Part shown: piece by piece, positions 1 through 11,783 of the stretch
Numbering within the stretch: position 1 is the stretch's first letter
Layout: each line of letters begins with the position of its first letter
NCBI GenBank assembly: GCA_938005545.1
Contig: CALKXV010000033.1
Span: forward strand, 19,291 to 83,290
From: an uncultured Paracoccaceae bacterium
GTDB taxonomy: Bacteria > Pseudomonadota > Alphaproteobacteria > Rhodobacterales > Rhodobacteraceae
Direction of reading: 5' to 3'
Length of the DNA: 64,000 nt
The notes under the pieces: model-generated
Told to the model about the DNA's origin: nothing
Database searches by the model: none
What the model saw: only the letters and a program-made list of their open reading frames with translations
Program-made: the position numbers and the translations under genes

Positions 1-363
1 GAGGAAGTTATTTCCAGACTTATCTTCGGACGAGGGCTGGAGAACTTGAGTGCGTTGCAAGCGGCTCGGCTGGCCGTCGCGGTGCGCACATTGGCTGGCC
101 GGGGCGGCGAAGGTGTCGTGGGTAAAATTCGCAGCGGTACGGGTTTGGCGGACTTGGACGTCACCACCACCGAAGACGGAAGTGCCGCCCTGCGCGCCGG
201 GGCCCGTTTGAACGACCGTCTTTATACAGACGTGACAGTCAACAGCAGCGGCGAAACCGAATTGAACCTTAACCTTGATGTGACACCGTCGCTGACGTTG
301 CGAGGCGGAGTTTCAAGCGAAGGGGATTCGAGCGTCGGAATTTTCTTTGAACGCGACTATTGA
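1..363 (+). CDS. tamB: TamB-like translocation/assembly module, C-terminal fragment (5' end outside window)
   Basis: Frame 1 is open from base 1; C-terminus EEVISRLIFGRGLENLSALQAARLA...LNLNLDVTPSLTLRGGVSSEGDSSVGIFFERDY resembles TamB/DUF490 C-termini. Confidence 0.8.
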   Translation, partial: EEVISRLIFGRGLENLSALQAARLAVAVRTLAGRGGEGVVGKIRSGTGLADLDVTTTEDGSAALRAGARLNDRLYTDVTVNSSGETELNLNLDVTPSLTLRGGVSSEGDSSVGIFFERDY

Positions 364-601
364 GCTCAATCAAATCCGCCAAACATGATCGTTTCCAAGC
401 CATTGCTCAGAAAATTGTGCGAAACGCTGTGTTTTTACATCTGTGGCCTCGGTTCTTGGAATTGCCATCCACCGATGTTACATTTCCCTTAAGGCCAGCG
501 CTGAAGCCTGGTAAATTCAGTGCCTATTCAAGGAGGACGATGTCCTGTCTCATGCCCAAGACGCGGTCCGTGGCACGGCCGCCGCGAGCGCCGGAACTGC
601 T

Positions 602-970
602 ATGACCGGCAATGCCACGCCCCTCGCCAGCGATGAATTGCTGGGCGTCATCGTGACATCACTTGAAAACAGCAAAGCCGAAGAGATCGTGAAAATCGAT
701 CTGCGCGGCAAAAGCGAAATGGCTGATTGGATGGTGATTGCTACGGGTCGGTCCAGCCGTCAGGTCGCCGCCATCGCAGAACATCTGGTCGATACACTAA
801 AACAGGATCACGGGCGGCTTTCCAAAATGGAAGGCAAAGACACCGGCGATTGGGTGCTGATCGATGTTGGTGACGCCATCGTCCATGTCTTTCGCCCTGA
901 AGTGCGCGAATTCTATCAGCTTGAAAAAATGTGGTTGTCGCCCCGTGAGGCTTCGGCCTCGCAAAGCTGA
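602..970 (+). CDS. rsfS: Ribosome silencing factor RsfS
   Basis: KAEEIVKIDLRGKSEMADWMVIATGRSSRQVAAIAEHLVD...W.LIDVGDAIVHVFRPEVREFYQLEKMW; typical RsfS, followed by rlmH. Confidence 0.95.
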   Translation: MTGNATPLASDELLGVIVTSLENSKAEEIVKIDLRGKSEMADWMVIATGRSSRQVAAIAEHLVDTLKQDHGRLSKMEGKDTGDWVLIDVGDAIVHVFRPEVREFYQLEKMWLSPREASASQS

Positions 971-982
971 CGTCTTCGCACC

Positions 983-1450
983 GTGGATTTGAAAATCGCG
1001 GCTGTCGGACGACTTCGTCCCGGACCAGAAGCAGAGCTGGTGTCAGATTACCTTGCGCGGATCGGAAAGATCGGGCGGAGCGTTGGAATAGGCTCTGCAC
1101 AAGTTCAAGAAGTTGACTCCAAAAAACCGGGTATGGCCGCCGAAGGCGCGTTGCTAGCGAAAGCCATACAATCTGCGAAGCCCGTCGTTGTCTTGGACGA
1201 ACGCGGACGCATTATGTCTTCGCCGGACTTTGCCAAGCAGTTGGGCAATTGGCGCGATCAGGCCTTCAGCGACGCTGCCTTTGTGATCGGCGGTGCGGAC
1301 GGCATTAATCCCAGCTTACGCGATCGGGCGGATTTGGTGCTAAGCTTCGGCAAAATGGTGTGGCCACATATGCTGGTACGCGTCATGCTAGCCGAGCAGC
1401 TTTACCGCGCAACCTCAATTCTAACCGGCAGCCCTTATCACCGGGTCTAG
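983..1450 (+). CDS. rlmH: 23S rRNA (pseudouridine1915-N3)-methyltransferase RlmH
   Basis: VVVLDERGRIMSSPDFAKQL...FVIGGADGINPSLRDRADLVLSFGKMVWPHMLVRVMLAEQLYRA; GTG start. Confidence 0.96.
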   Translation: MDLKIAAVGRLRPGPEAELVSDYLARIGKIGRSVGIGSAQVQEVDSKKPGMAAEGALLAKAIQSAKPVVVLDERGRIMSSPDFAKQLGNWRDQAFSDAAFVIGGADGINPSLRDRADLVLSFGKMVWPHMLVRVMLAEQLYRATSILTGSPYHRV

Positions 1451-1833
1451 GCGGCAACCGTCTTGTGTTCCGCAAACTCGCTTAGCTTGTGGGCAACAGC
1501 GGTTTCGGTGAAGGGCTGAGCCAGATAGGGCGCGTCGAACCCCAGCGTTCGCAATTCGGCTTCCGGTTTCGTCGACGTGATGACAGCTGGCAGGCCATAT
1601 TGTTTAAGGTCTTCGGCAAAGTTCAAAGAAGACAAACCGATCAAAAAAGCGTCAAAAATCACCAAGTCAGCGTCGACTTTCGGATCCTTCAAAGCGCGTT
1701 TTGCCTGCACGGGTGTTGCTGCTACCGCAGACACCGTGTGACCCAAGTCTTCCAATAGACATTCCAGAGTAATGGCGGCGACCGTCCGATCTTCGATCAG
1801 AACGATCCGAAGGGGGTTTTGAGTATTGGTCAT
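1447..1833 (-). CDS. Single-domain response regulator receiver protein
   Basis: MTNTQNPLRIVLIEDRTVAAITLECLLEDLGHTV...DLVIFDAFLIG; CheY-like fold; internal ATG chosen over the longer ORF to 2016. Confidence 0.75.
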   Translation of the reverse strand: MTNTQNPLRIVLIEDRTVAAITLECLLEDLGHTVSAVAATPVQAKRALKDPKVDADLVIFDAFLIGLSSLNFAEDLKQYGLPAVITSTKPEAELRTLGFDAPYLAQPFTETAVAHKLSEFAEHKTVAA

Positions 1834-1954
1834 TGTCAATATCCAGAGGCTAAAAACAAAAAAGGCGGCCCTTAATAGCCACCCAAAGATAACATAGCAC
1901 AGATCGATCAGGATTGCGCCGACAATAAGGCCATCGGCGATATTCTGCCGAACC

Positions 1955-3604
<1,650 letters not shown>

Positions 3605-3675
3605 TCACATACCCGCCCAATACCAAGTGTGGCAGTTCTCACAAGGCCCCGGATTTCGTTAGACGCAAACTGTGC

Positions 3676-5157
3676 CTAGACAGCCATTGTGGCGGCCACT
3701 GCCGATTTCCAGCGGGCATATTTTGCATCGCGCAATCCAGTTTCGAGCTTGGGTTCGAACCGGTGATCCAAAGCCCAATTTTCGGCAAAGCCGGCAGCAT
3801 CCGGGTAAACACCAGCCTTCATTCCAGCAAGCCACGCCGCGCCAAGCGCTGTGGTTTCCTGCACAACGGGTCGATCCACCGGCGCGCCAATCACATCGGA
3901 CAGGAACTGCATCGTCCAGTTGCTGGACGTCATGCCTCCATCCACCCTTAAAACGCCCCCATCCAAACCGGCGGCATCGCCTTGCATCGCTTCCAGCAGG
4001 TCGCGCGTCTGATAACCGACGCTTTCCAAGGCCGCCCGCGCAAAGTCATCAGGCCCCGAATTCCGGGTCAACCCAAAGATCGCACCCCTGCAATCGGGGT
4101 TCCAATAAGGCGCGCCAAGGCCTGTGAACGCAGGCACCAAGACCAGCGATTGCGCCTCATCTGACGCCTCGGCCATGGCTTGTGTCTGGCTTGCATCATC
4201 AATGATCTTCAAACCATCCCGCAGCCATTGAACCACAGCGCCCGCGATAAAGATCGACCCTTCCAGCGCATAGGTGGGCTTGCCATCTATCTGATAGCCG
4301 ATGGTGGTCAGCAAGCGGTTTTCTGACCGGACCGGCGCGTCGCCCGTGTTCAAAAGCGCGAAACACCCGGTGCCATAGGTGGATTTCATCATGCCCTTTT
4401 GAAAACACGCCTGCCCGACCGTCGCCGCTTGCTGGTCACCCGCAACACCAAGAATGGGAATAGAAGCGCCAAAGAGATCTGGCGTCGTGGTGCCAAACTC
4501 CGACGCGCAGTCCTGAACCGTCGGAAGCATGGCTTGTGGCACGTCCAGCATGTCACACATTGTGCCGGACCACCGGCCTTTGTGGATGTCATACAACATC
4601 GTGCGGGCGGCGTTCGTGGCATCCGTCACGTGAGACGCCCCACCCGTCATACGCCAGATCAACCAGCTGTCGACCGTGCCAAATAACAGTTCACCCGAAG
4701 CCGCACGGCCCCGGCTATCGGTCTTATCAAGTATCCACTTCAGTTTGGTCGACGAAAAATAAGGGTCAAACAACAAGCCTGTGCGATCCGTCACAGTCGG
4801 TTCGTGCCCGGCCTTCACCATTTCAGCGCAATATTCAGACGTTCGGCGATCCTGCCAGACAATCGCGTTGTGGATCGCCTTGCCGGTCGCTTTGTCCCAA
4901 ACCACCGTCGTCTCGCGCTGATTGGTGATGCCAATCGCCGCGATGTCCGAAGCTGATATACCCAGTTTTTCCATGGCTTCACGCGCTGTCTCAACGACGG
5001 TGGTCCACAGGTCTTCCGGGTCGTGTTCAACCCAACCATTGGCTGGAAAATGTTGGGTGAATTCGCGCTGCGCCGAGGCGGCGATTTTCATATCAGCATC
5101 AAACAAAATAGTGCGGCTGGACGTGGTGCCCTGATCAATAGCCATGACATAGGTCAT
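3676..5157 (-). CDS. glpK: Glycerol kinase
   Basis: [53 protein letters not shown]-like and DGGMTSSNW motifs. Confidence 0.97.
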   Translation of the reverse strand: MTYVMAIDQGTTSSRTILFDADMKIAASAQREFTQHFPANGWVEHDPEDLWTTVVETAREAMEKLGISASDIAAIGITNQRETTVVWDKATGKAIHNAIVWQDRRTSEYCAEMVKAGHEPTVTDRTGLLFDPYFSSTKLKWILDKTDSRGRAASGELLFGTVDSWLIWRMTGGASHVTDATNAARTMLYDIHKGRWSGTMCDMLDVPQAMLPTVQDCASEFGTTTPDLFGASIPILGVAGDQQAATVGQACFQKGMMKSTYGTGCFALLNTGDAPVRSENRLLTTIGYQIDGKPTYALEGSIFIAGAVVQWLRDGLKIIDDASQTQAMAEASDEAQSLVLVPAFTGLGAPYWNPDCRGAIFGLTRNSGPDDFARAALESVGYQTRDLLEAMQGDAAGLDGGVLRVDGGMTSSNWTMQFLSDVIGAPVDRPVVQETTALGAAWLAGMKAGVYPDAAGFAENWALDHRFEPKLETGLRDAKYARWKSAVAATMAV

Positions 5158-5268
5158 ACGGCGTCTCCCTTATGCGTTGACGCAATTTGTCCTGTCCTGA
5201 CGCAAGACGCAACTTCGTGACTTTGTCATTTTACAATCCCGCGCTAAGTTTTGTCAGGAGGTTCATTT

Positions 5269-6102
5269 ATGCCCTATTTCGCCGCCCTTATCATCCTGTT
5301 CGCATCGGCCCTGGCGGCCAGCGCACAAGACCGCCGCCCGAGCCACTGCTTTGCCATCGCCGATGCCTCGCCCGAAATGAACTTCGTCTGGCAGGCGGCA
5401 TGGAACACCCCCATTGAGGATGAATTCACCGTTCGTCTCAGCTATATCAACCACTCGATGTACCTGATCCAATCCCATGGCGGGCTGAATGCAGTTACCG
5501 ATTATACAGGCTTCACTGGCGCCGCAGGATTGGTCCCCGACGTGGTCACGATGAACAACGCCCATGGCAGCCATTGGACGCCCTTCCCCAACCCCGACAT
5601 CCCCCATGTTCTGGAAGGTTGGCAAAATGGCGAAGGCCCGGCAGACCACTATCTGGACTTGGGCGAAATGCTGGTGCGCAACGCCACAACGGACATTCGC
5701 GACCGGTTCGGGGGTGGTACAGCGATTGAAGACAACAACTCGATCTTCATTTTCGAAGTCGCGGGGCTTTGTATCGGCCACTTGGGGCACCTGCATCATG
5801 AGCCGTCGGACGAAACCTATGCCGCCATTGGTCGCCTGGACGTGGTCATGGCAGCGGTTGATGGCGGAATGACCGTCGATATCCCGACCATGACGCGGAT
5901 TGTGAAACGCCTGCGCAGCTCGGTTGTTTTGCCGATGCACTGGTTTTCGGGCAGCTCGCTCAACCGGTTCCTGACGGCTGTTTCCGACGATTTTGACATC
6001 GACCGGCGGCAATCCAGTGAAATGGAACTCTCGCTCCGCACCCTTCCGTCGCGCCCCACCGTCGTGGTCCTGCAACCGCAATTTGTGGAAGACTTCGAGT
6101 AA
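5269..6102 (+). CDS. Metallo-beta-lactamase-fold hydrolase with signal peptide
   Basis: N-terminal signal-like MPYFAALIILFASALAASA; SYINHSMYLIQ..., NNAHGSHWTPFPNPDIPHVLEGW, CIGHLGHLHH, VVLPMHWFS resemble UlaG-type MBL proteins. Confidence 0.75.
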   Translation: MPYFAALIILFASALAASAQDRRPSHCFAIADASPEMNFVWQAAWNTPIEDEFTVRLSYINHSMYLIQSHGGLNAVTDYTGFTGAAGLVPDVVTMNNAHGSHWTPFPNPDIPHVLEGWQNGEGPADHYLDLGEMLVRNATTDIRDRFGGGTAIEDNNSIFIFEVAGLCIGHLGHLHHEPSDETYAAIGRLDVVMAAVDGGMTVDIPTMTRIVKRLRSSVVLPMHWFSGSSLNRFLTAVSDDFDIDRRQSSEMELSLRTLPSRPTVVVLQPQFVEDFE

Positions 6103-6161
6103 TCCCAAGCCCTTTGGCAGACCCCGCCGCCCATGCCATGCTCACTTTATTAGTGTGAGGG

Positions 6162-6704
6162 ATGCTTGTGGACGGGTTGGGCGCATTTTTCGAAAGTGAT
6201 TTCTTTGCAATCGCCGGTATTTTCGCCGGGTGCCTGATCGTTTATCTGATCCTGCCTCGACGGGAAAAATCACCCGCTGTGACGCAAATGATCAATCAGC
6301 GTTCGTTACAGCGAAACTATATCTGGCTGTTTATCGCGATTGGCATCTTGCTGATCGCATCGGCGATTGTGCTGTACGTCCACCAACTGCCTGACCTGAT
6401 CGCCCGTACGATTGTCGGGCTGGAAGCGGTCTTTGCCGGTCGAACCGACGCGCCGGGCACCGACAAAACCACGCGGATCCGCAACCTTGCCTATGCCTTC
6501 GGAGCCTTGGCCGCCGCGCTGACCATCATGGCCACGATCCCGTTCCAGCTAATCGAGGTCTGGCTGAACGAACGCAGCGCCCGTAGAGGGTGCGAACCTC
6601 AGAGAGGCAAGGATGGACGGGGCGAGCCTAAGACATATTCAAATCGATCAATCAACGAAACTTGGGATTCTGTCAAACCACGCATCGGTCCTGAGTTCTG
6701 TTGA
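6162..6704 (+). CDS. Hypothetical membrane protein
   Basis: Three predicted hydrophobic segments (AIAGIFAGCLIVYLIL, IWLFIAIGILLIASAIVLYV, FGALAAALTIMATIPF); C-terminal part overlaps the next ORF, so the 3' end is uncertain. Confidence 0.5.
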   Translation: MLVDGLGAFFESDFFAIAGIFAGCLIVYLILPRREKSPAVTQMINQRSLQRNYIWLFIAIGILLIASAIVLYVHQLPDLIARTIVGLEAVFAGRTDAPGTDKTTRIRNLAYAFGALAAALTIMATIPFQLIEVWLNERSARRGCEPQRGKDGRGEPKTYSNRSINETWDSVKPRIGPEFC

Positions 6705-6897
6705 TTTTAGCACTGTAGAGGTTTCGGAAAACTTTCTGAAATCTGCCTTCGGGGATGGTTCGGTTTTCCTGCCGGAAGGCTATACCGTAAGTGAGGGCGT
6801 TTTGGCCCATTGGCATCCCGATGTACTGGATTGGCCCGACTTTAATTTTGCATGGCGTGCTTGGCAGACCAAAATCGGCTACCGCGCGCCCGATTGA
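6613..6897 (+). CDS. Hypothetical small protein
   Basis: 94-aa ORF, MDGASLRHIQIDQSTKLGILSNHASVLSSVDF..., overlaps previous ORF by about 92 bp. Confidence 0.4.
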   Translation: MDGASLRHIQIDQSTKLGILSNHASVLSSVDFSTVEVSENFLKSAFGDGSVFLPEGYTVSEGVLAHWHPDVLDWPDFNFAWRAWQTKIGYRAPD

Positions 6898-6928
6898 CAC
6901 CTAGGCGATCGGCTTTTACGCCAGCGCC

Positions 6929-8332
6929 ATGTTGAACTCCGCCAATGCTGCCTTTGCTGAGACCCTGACCGCTCAAGGGATCGCCGTGTCGCCCGCCGCG
7001 CCCGGATATTTGGAAGAACCGCGTGGGCTGTATAAAGGCGCGCCCACATTCGTCGCAACGCCCCGCTCAACAGCCGAGGTCGCGCAGATTGTGACGGCTT
7101 GCGCGGCGGCGCGCGTGGGGCTCGTGCCTTTTGGCGGCGGAACCGGCTTGGTGTCGGGCCAGATCGTGACAGATGGCCCTGACCCGTTGATCCTGTCCTT
7201 GGAAGAGATGACTGAAATCCGGGGCGTTTGGGCGGAAGAAGACACGCTTGTCGCCGAAGCGGGCGCAACGCTGGCCGAGGTGCAGGCCAAGGCCGAAGAG
7301 GTGGGCTGTTTGTTCCCCCTAAGCTATGCCAGCCAAGGCACCGCGCGGATCGGCGGCGGCTTGTCGGTGAACTCGGGCGGTTTGAACGTGCTGCGGTACG
7401 GCATGGCACGCGACCTCTGTTTGGGGATCGAAGCCGTGTTGCCAAGTGGCGAGGTTTTGCACGGGCTAAAGCGGCTTCGAAAAGACAACACCGGCTATGA
7501 CCTCCGGCATTTGTTGATCGGGGCGGAAGGCACCTTGGGCGTTATCACCGCCGCCGCGTTGAAGCTATCGCCACGACCCGCCGAAATCGCAACGGCATTC
7601 TTTGCGGTGCCATCGCCAGCGGCTGCGCTGACGCTGTTGTCGATGTGCCGCGATCAAGTGGGCGAAGCGGTGTCGGCTTTTGAGTTGATCCCCGCACAAT
7701 CCTTTGAATTTTTGCGGGAAACCCATCCCGATTTGCATTTGCCCTTCGATGATTTCCCCCCGTGGTCGGTTCTGACCGAAATCGGCATGGGGCCCGGCAG
7801 CGCGCCCGAAGACCGCATGGCCACCATTTTTGAAGATGCGTTTGAAGCGGGAATTGCGCTGGATGGCCGGATCGCGCAAAGCGGGCAGCAGCGGGACGCA
7901 TTCTGGGCCATGCGCGAGACCATCCCCGAAGCAAACCGGCGGATCGGGGCGGTTGCCAGTCACGACATTTCGCTGCCCCTGTCCGAAGTTCCCGGTTTTA
8001 TTGACGAAGCCAAGAAGGCGATACGCAATATCTTACCTTGCCGGATCAATGCTTTCGGTCATCTGGGCGACGGCAACCTGCACTACAACATCTTTGCGCC
8101 CAGCGGCGAAGATCGCGCCGCTTACCGTCCGCTTTCCGGCAACATCACGCGGTTGGTCCATGACATGGTCACAGCACGCGGCGGCAGTTTCAGTGCCGAA
8201 CACGGCGTAGGCCGCGCCAAAGCCGGTGAATTGGTCCGGTTGGGCGATCCGGCCAAGCTTGCCGCCATGCGCGCCATCAAGTCCGCGTTGGATCCTTTGG
8301 GCATTATGAACCCTGGCGCTGTCTTGGGCTAA
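6929..8332 (+). CDS. FAD-binding oxidase (glycolate oxidase GlcD / D-lactate dehydrogenase family)
   Basis: VPFGGGTGLVSGQ FAD-binding motif; GHLGDGNLHYNIF; SAEHGVGRAKAGEL...LDPLGIMNPGAVL. Confidence 0.93.
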   Translation: MLNSANAAFAETLTAQGIAVSPAAPGYLEEPRGLYKGAPTFVATPRSTAEVAQIVTACAAARVGLVPFGGGTGLVSGQIVTDGPDPLILSLEEMTEIRGVWAEEDTLVAEAGATLAEVQAKAEEVGCLFPLSYASQGTARIGGGLSVNSGGLNVLRYGMARDLCLGIEAVLPSGEVLHGLKRLRKDNTGYDLRHLLIGAEGTLGVITAAALKLSPRPAEIATAFFAVPSPAAALTLLSMCRDQVGEAVSAFELIPAQSFEFLRETHPDLHLPFDDFPPWSVLTEIGMGPGSAPEDRMATIFEDAFEAGIALDGRIAQSGQQRDAFWAMRETIPEANRRIGAVASHDISLPLSEVPGFIDEAKKAIRNILPCRINAFGHLGDGNLHYNIFAPSGEDRAAYRPLSGNITRLVHDMVTARGGSFSAEHGVGRAKAGELVRLGDPAKLAAMRAIKSALDPLGIMNPGAVLG

Positions 8333-8459
8333 TCGTGACATCTGTGCCGCGCATGCGCCTGTGAACCGCCAAAACCCTTGAGAAAACAAGGTTTGCCTGC
8401 CAAACTTCGACAAAAGGCATCACCCGCCATCAGAGCGGGGAACGGAAAGAGGCAGAGTT

Positions 8460-9152
8460 ATGAACGATCTGGCAGCGATTGCCGAAGATCTGCGCGTGCG
8501 CATTCTTCAAGAACCTGACGTTATCCTTGAGGACGCCGACGTGATGCGCGCCCTTATTGCCGCGAACGATCGGTCCATGGGTGGCAATATCGTCGATTTG
8601 CGCGGTGTTGCCATGGATCGGCTGGAAGCGCGATTGCAACGGCTGGAAGACACTCACAAGTCAGTTGTTGCGGCAGCTTACGAAAACCTTGCTGGAATGA
8701 ACCAAGTGCATCGCGCGATAAACGCATTTCTGGAACCGTTGACATTTGAGGCCTTCCTGAAGTGCCTTGGCAACGAAGTGGTCGACATTCTGCGGGTTGG
8801 CAAAGTGCGCTTGGTCTTGGAAAGCCAAGAGGCCGCCGAAGCCGGTATCAAGCACGAGGTGCTAACCGTTGTGGCGCCGGGATTTGTGAACGAATATATG
8901 GGTCAAGGCCGTCCTGTGCGCCGGGTCACGTTGCGCCGGGTTGATGGGAATGCGGGTTTGGTGTTTGGCGAAAGCGCCAGCTGGGTTCAATCGGAAGCCT
9001 GTATTGCCTTGGATTTCGGTGCCAACAGATTGCCTGGAATGCTGGCCTTTGCCTCCGACGATGGAAATCACTTCTCGTCGAACCAAGGGACTGATCTTCT
9101 TGATTTTATGGGTGGTGTGTTTGAACGCGCAATGCGCCACTGGCTCGAGTGA
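8460..9152 (+). CDS. DUF484 family protein
   Basis: Located immediately upstream of xerC; PDVILEDADVMRALIAANDR...IVDLRGVAMDRLEARLQRLE typical of DUF484. Confidence 0.88.
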   Translation: MNDLAAIAEDLRVRILQEPDVILEDADVMRALIAANDRSMGGNIVDLRGVAMDRLEARLQRLEDTHKSVVAAAYENLAGMNQVHRAINAFLEPLTFEAFLKCLGNEVVDILRVGKVRLVLESQEAAEAGIKHEVLTVVAPGFVNEYMGQGRPVRRVTLRRVDGNAGLVFGESASWVQSEACIALDFGANRLPGMLAFASDDGNHFSSNQGTDLLDFMGGVFERAMRHWLE

Positions 9153-10066
9153 TCCAGCCCGGCCTTCAGGATGCGCTTGAGCGTTGGTTGATCGAATTGG
9201 GGTCTGTGGCGGGTCGCTCGGAGAAGACAGTCGAAGCTTACCGCGCCGACGTCTTGAGTTTCCTCGCATTTTTGCAGAATTTTGAAGGGGATGCCTTGGG
9301 CACAGCTCATCTGGCACGGATCACGACCCGCAGCATGCGTGCTTGGATGGCGCATGAACGTGGGCGTGGGTTGGGTGCGCGATCAATGGCTCGGGCTTTG
9401 TCCGCGACCAAGAACTTCATCACCTGGATCGCCGAAAAAGAAGGCTTCGACCCAACAGCCGTTCTGATGACACGAGCGCCACGCTTTGCCAAAAAGCTTC
9501 CGCGTCCGCTGGAGGAAAGCGCCGCAAGATCAGTGCTTGAAACCGTCGAATTGCAATCCACGACGCCTTGGGTTGCGTTGCGCGATCAGGCCGTCGTGAC
9601 GTTGCTATATGGCTGTGGGTTGCGGATATCCGAAGCTCTCGGGTTGCGCGGGCGGGATCTTCCACTGGGGGACAGCCTGCGCATTTTGGGGAAAGGGCGC
9701 AAAGAACGCGTTGTCCCCGTGATTTCCGCCGCGCAAACAGCGGTTGAGGCCTATCTCAAGGCCAACCCTTTTGAGATTGAAGCCGACGATCCGGTGTTTC
9801 GTGGTGTGCGGGGTGGCGTCTTAAATCCCCGGCATATCCAGAAAATTATGGAGCAAGTGCGGGCTCAGCTAGGGTTGCCCAGCAGCGCAACACCACATGC
9901 CTTGCGCCACAGCTTCGCGACCCATCTTATGAACGCCGGTGGTGATCTTCGGGCCATTCAGGAATTACTGGGCCATGCCTCGCTTTCGACGACGCAAGCC
10001 TATACAGCTGTGGATACGGCGCGGCTGATGGACGTTTATGAAAACAGCCATCCTCGCGCAAGGTAG
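9149..10066 (+). CDS. xerC: Tyrosine recombinase XerC
   Basis: LLYGCGLRISEALGLR, HALRHSFATHLMNAGGDLRAIQELLGHASLSTTQAYT; ATGA-type overlap with DUF484 gene. Confidence 0.94.
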   Translation: MIQPGLQDALERWLIELGSVAGRSEKTVEAYRADVLSFLAFLQNFEGDALGTAHLARITTRSMRAWMAHERGRGLGARSMARALSATKNFITWIAEKEGFDPTAVLMTRAPRFAKKLPRPLEESAARSVLETVELQSTTPWVALRDQAVVTLLYGCGLRISEALGLRGRDLPLGDSLRILGKGRKERVVPVISAAQTAVEAYLKANPFEIEADDPVFRGVRGGVLNPRHIQKIMEQVRAQLGLPSSATPHALRHSFATHLMNAGGDLRAIQELLGHASLSTTQAYTAVDTARLMDVYENSHPRAR

Positions 10067-10769
10067 GGGCGTTTTGAGCTTAAAAACAAAAGGTTATCTG
10101 GTGCACATGCTGACCGCCTCGGGGGCGGTTTTCGCGATGCTGGCCCTGTTGGAAGCGGTCAAGGAAAACTGGGCGATGATGTTCGTTTGGTTGATCGTGG
10201 CCTTTGCGGTGGATGGAATTGACGGGCCATTGGCGCGGAAATTCGAGGTGGATATTCATGCGCGCAGGATCGATGGGGTCTTGTTGGACCTGATCATCGA
10301 CTACCTGACATATGTCTTTATCCCGGCCTTTGCGCTGTTTCAGTCGGGCCTTATGCCCGGCTGGACGGGGTGGTTTGCGATCATTGTGATCACCTTTATG
10401 TCGGCGATTTATTTTGCTGACAGCCGGATGAAAACCAGCGATTATTCTTTCAGCGGATTTCCCGGATGCTGGAACATGGTTGTGCTGGTTCTTTTTGCGC
10501 TAAAGCCCGGTTTTGAAGTGATTTTATTCATCGTGGTCGTCTTGTCGATCGCCATGCTTTTGCCGATCAAATTTGTGCATCCGTTCAGAACCGAGCGCTG
10601 GCGCATGATCACCTTGCCGGTGGCCTTTGCCTGGACCTTTTTTGGCGGTTGGGCGGCTTGGGTCGACTTTGATCCACAAAGTTGGGCGCATTGGGGGCTA
10701 ATCGTCACCACGCTTTGGCTGATGCTGGCGGGCGTTGCACAGCAGGTGCTTTATAAAGAGAATCTATAG
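10038..10769 (+). CDS. pcs: Phosphatidylcholine synthase (CDP-alcohol phosphatidyltransferase family)
   Basis: FAVDGIDGPLARKFEVDIHARRIDGVLLDLIIDYLTYVFIPAFALFQSGL; Pcs family; start may be further downstream. Confidence 0.88.
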   Translation: MKTAILAQGRGVLSLKTKGYLVHMLTASGAVFAMLALLEAVKENWAMMFVWLIVAFAVDGIDGPLARKFEVDIHARRIDGVLLDLIIDYLTYVFIPAFALFQSGLMPGWTGWFAIIVITFMSAIYFADSRMKTSDYSFSGFPGCWNMVVLVLFALKPGFEVILFIVVVLSIAMLLPIKFVHPFRTERWRMITLPVAFAWTFFGGWAAWVDFDPQSWAHWGLIVTTLWLMLAGVAQQVLYKENL

Positions 10770-10818
10770 AACGCTCGGGTCAGGATCGGTTTACCGGCCC
10801 GCACGCGCATCATTTTTT

Positions 10819-10861
10819 CCGTTTTGTACGCGGTTTGGCGGGGCGAATATCCGTTTTGTAC
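10819..10861. repeat. Direct repeat CCGTTTTGTAC x2, 32-bp spacing, intergenic
   Basis: CCGTTTTGTAC at 10819-10829 and 10851-10861. Confidence 0.5.
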
Positions 10862-11078
10862 AGGCTTGCGTTCTGTCGAATGAACCGATTGTTAACAAGA
10901 AACGGCTGTCTACGAGCGATGGTGCGGAGCAGCCACTTGGTTCGCTTGATGGATCGCGCATCGAAAAAGCGATACAATGCCAAAGATACGCGTGGATTTT
11001 CGGTCTCGTCTGAAAACGTGAGGCTCTCGGGTTTTCCTCGCATTGAAACTGCGGCAGACGATTTAGGAGCAGTTTAAG

Positions 11079-11750
11079 ATGGCCCAGAGATTGAGCGGAC
11101 TTAGCCACGAAGATGCAACTGGAACAGCCAAACTGGTTTACGAAGGCTCTGACAAGTTTTTGGGGCGGACAGCCAATCTTCAGCGCATCTTGTCCACTCA
11201 CAATCCTTATCTGGCGCGTTGGTTTGGCGGCCTTGCGGCGGCTGTACGGCAACCCAATTTGGGCGCGACAACCGATGTCCGCTATCGCGGTTTGGCCAGC
11301 ATCAAGACGTCGATGGTCAATGCTTGCAGCTATTGCACGGCGCACACGTCGACCTTCGGCCAAGGTCTTGGAATGACGGACGAGGAGCTTGAAGCGCTGA
11401 GGGACGATAGCTACAAATCCAGCCCGCTTTTTGATGCGCGCGACAGAGCCGCGATAGCATGGTCGGAAGCCATGACAAAGAACACGGCGCAGCGCGATAC
11501 CGAGGCATGGGAGAACATGAAGGCCAATTTCTCGGACTCGGAGATCGTCGAAATTTCCATGGCCTGCGCGATGTTCAACATGATCAACCGGCTGAACGAC
11601 AGCTTCTGGACCGATCTTGAAGCGGAAGATCACAACCGCAAACACTGGAATGCGGTCGAGGGTCTTTCCATCGAAGATATCGAGGCATTTGCGGGCAAAT
11701 TCGCGGAAGTGGGTGCGACTGAGCGAAAAATACGAACAGCAGCTGAATAG
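11079..11750 (+). CDS. Carboxymuconolactone decarboxylase / AhpD-like family protein
   Basis: SMVNACSYCTAHTSTFGQGLGMTDEELEAL; CxxC-x3-H AhpD-like motif. Confidence 0.85.
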   Translation: MAQRLSGLSHEDATGTAKLVYEGSDKFLGRTANLQRILSTHNPYLARWFGGLAAAVRQPNLGATTDVRYRGLASIKTSMVNACSYCTAHTSTFGQGLGMTDEELEALRDDSYKSSPLFDARDRAAIAWSEAMTKNTAQRDTEAWENMKANFSDSEIVEISMACAMFNMINRLNDSFWTDLEAEDHNRKHWNAVEGLSIEDIEAFAGKFAEVGATERKIRTAAE

Positions 11751-11783
11751 GAGTTTTTCAGTTGGGCCTGATGTGCGGCCCAG

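Noticed and set aside
360-605. 81-aa ORF after tamB
   Set aside because: No recognisable family, composition not protein-like, sits in the tamB-rsfS gap.
5263-6108. 281-aa minus-strand ORF opposite the MBL-fold gene
   Set aside because: Mirror ORF of a GC-rich gene; the plus-strand frame has signal peptide and MBL-like motifs.
10791-11645. 284-aa minus-strand ORF opposite the AhpD-like gene
   Set aside because: His/Arg/Cys-rich antisense composition; plus-strand frame carries the CxxC-x3-H motif.
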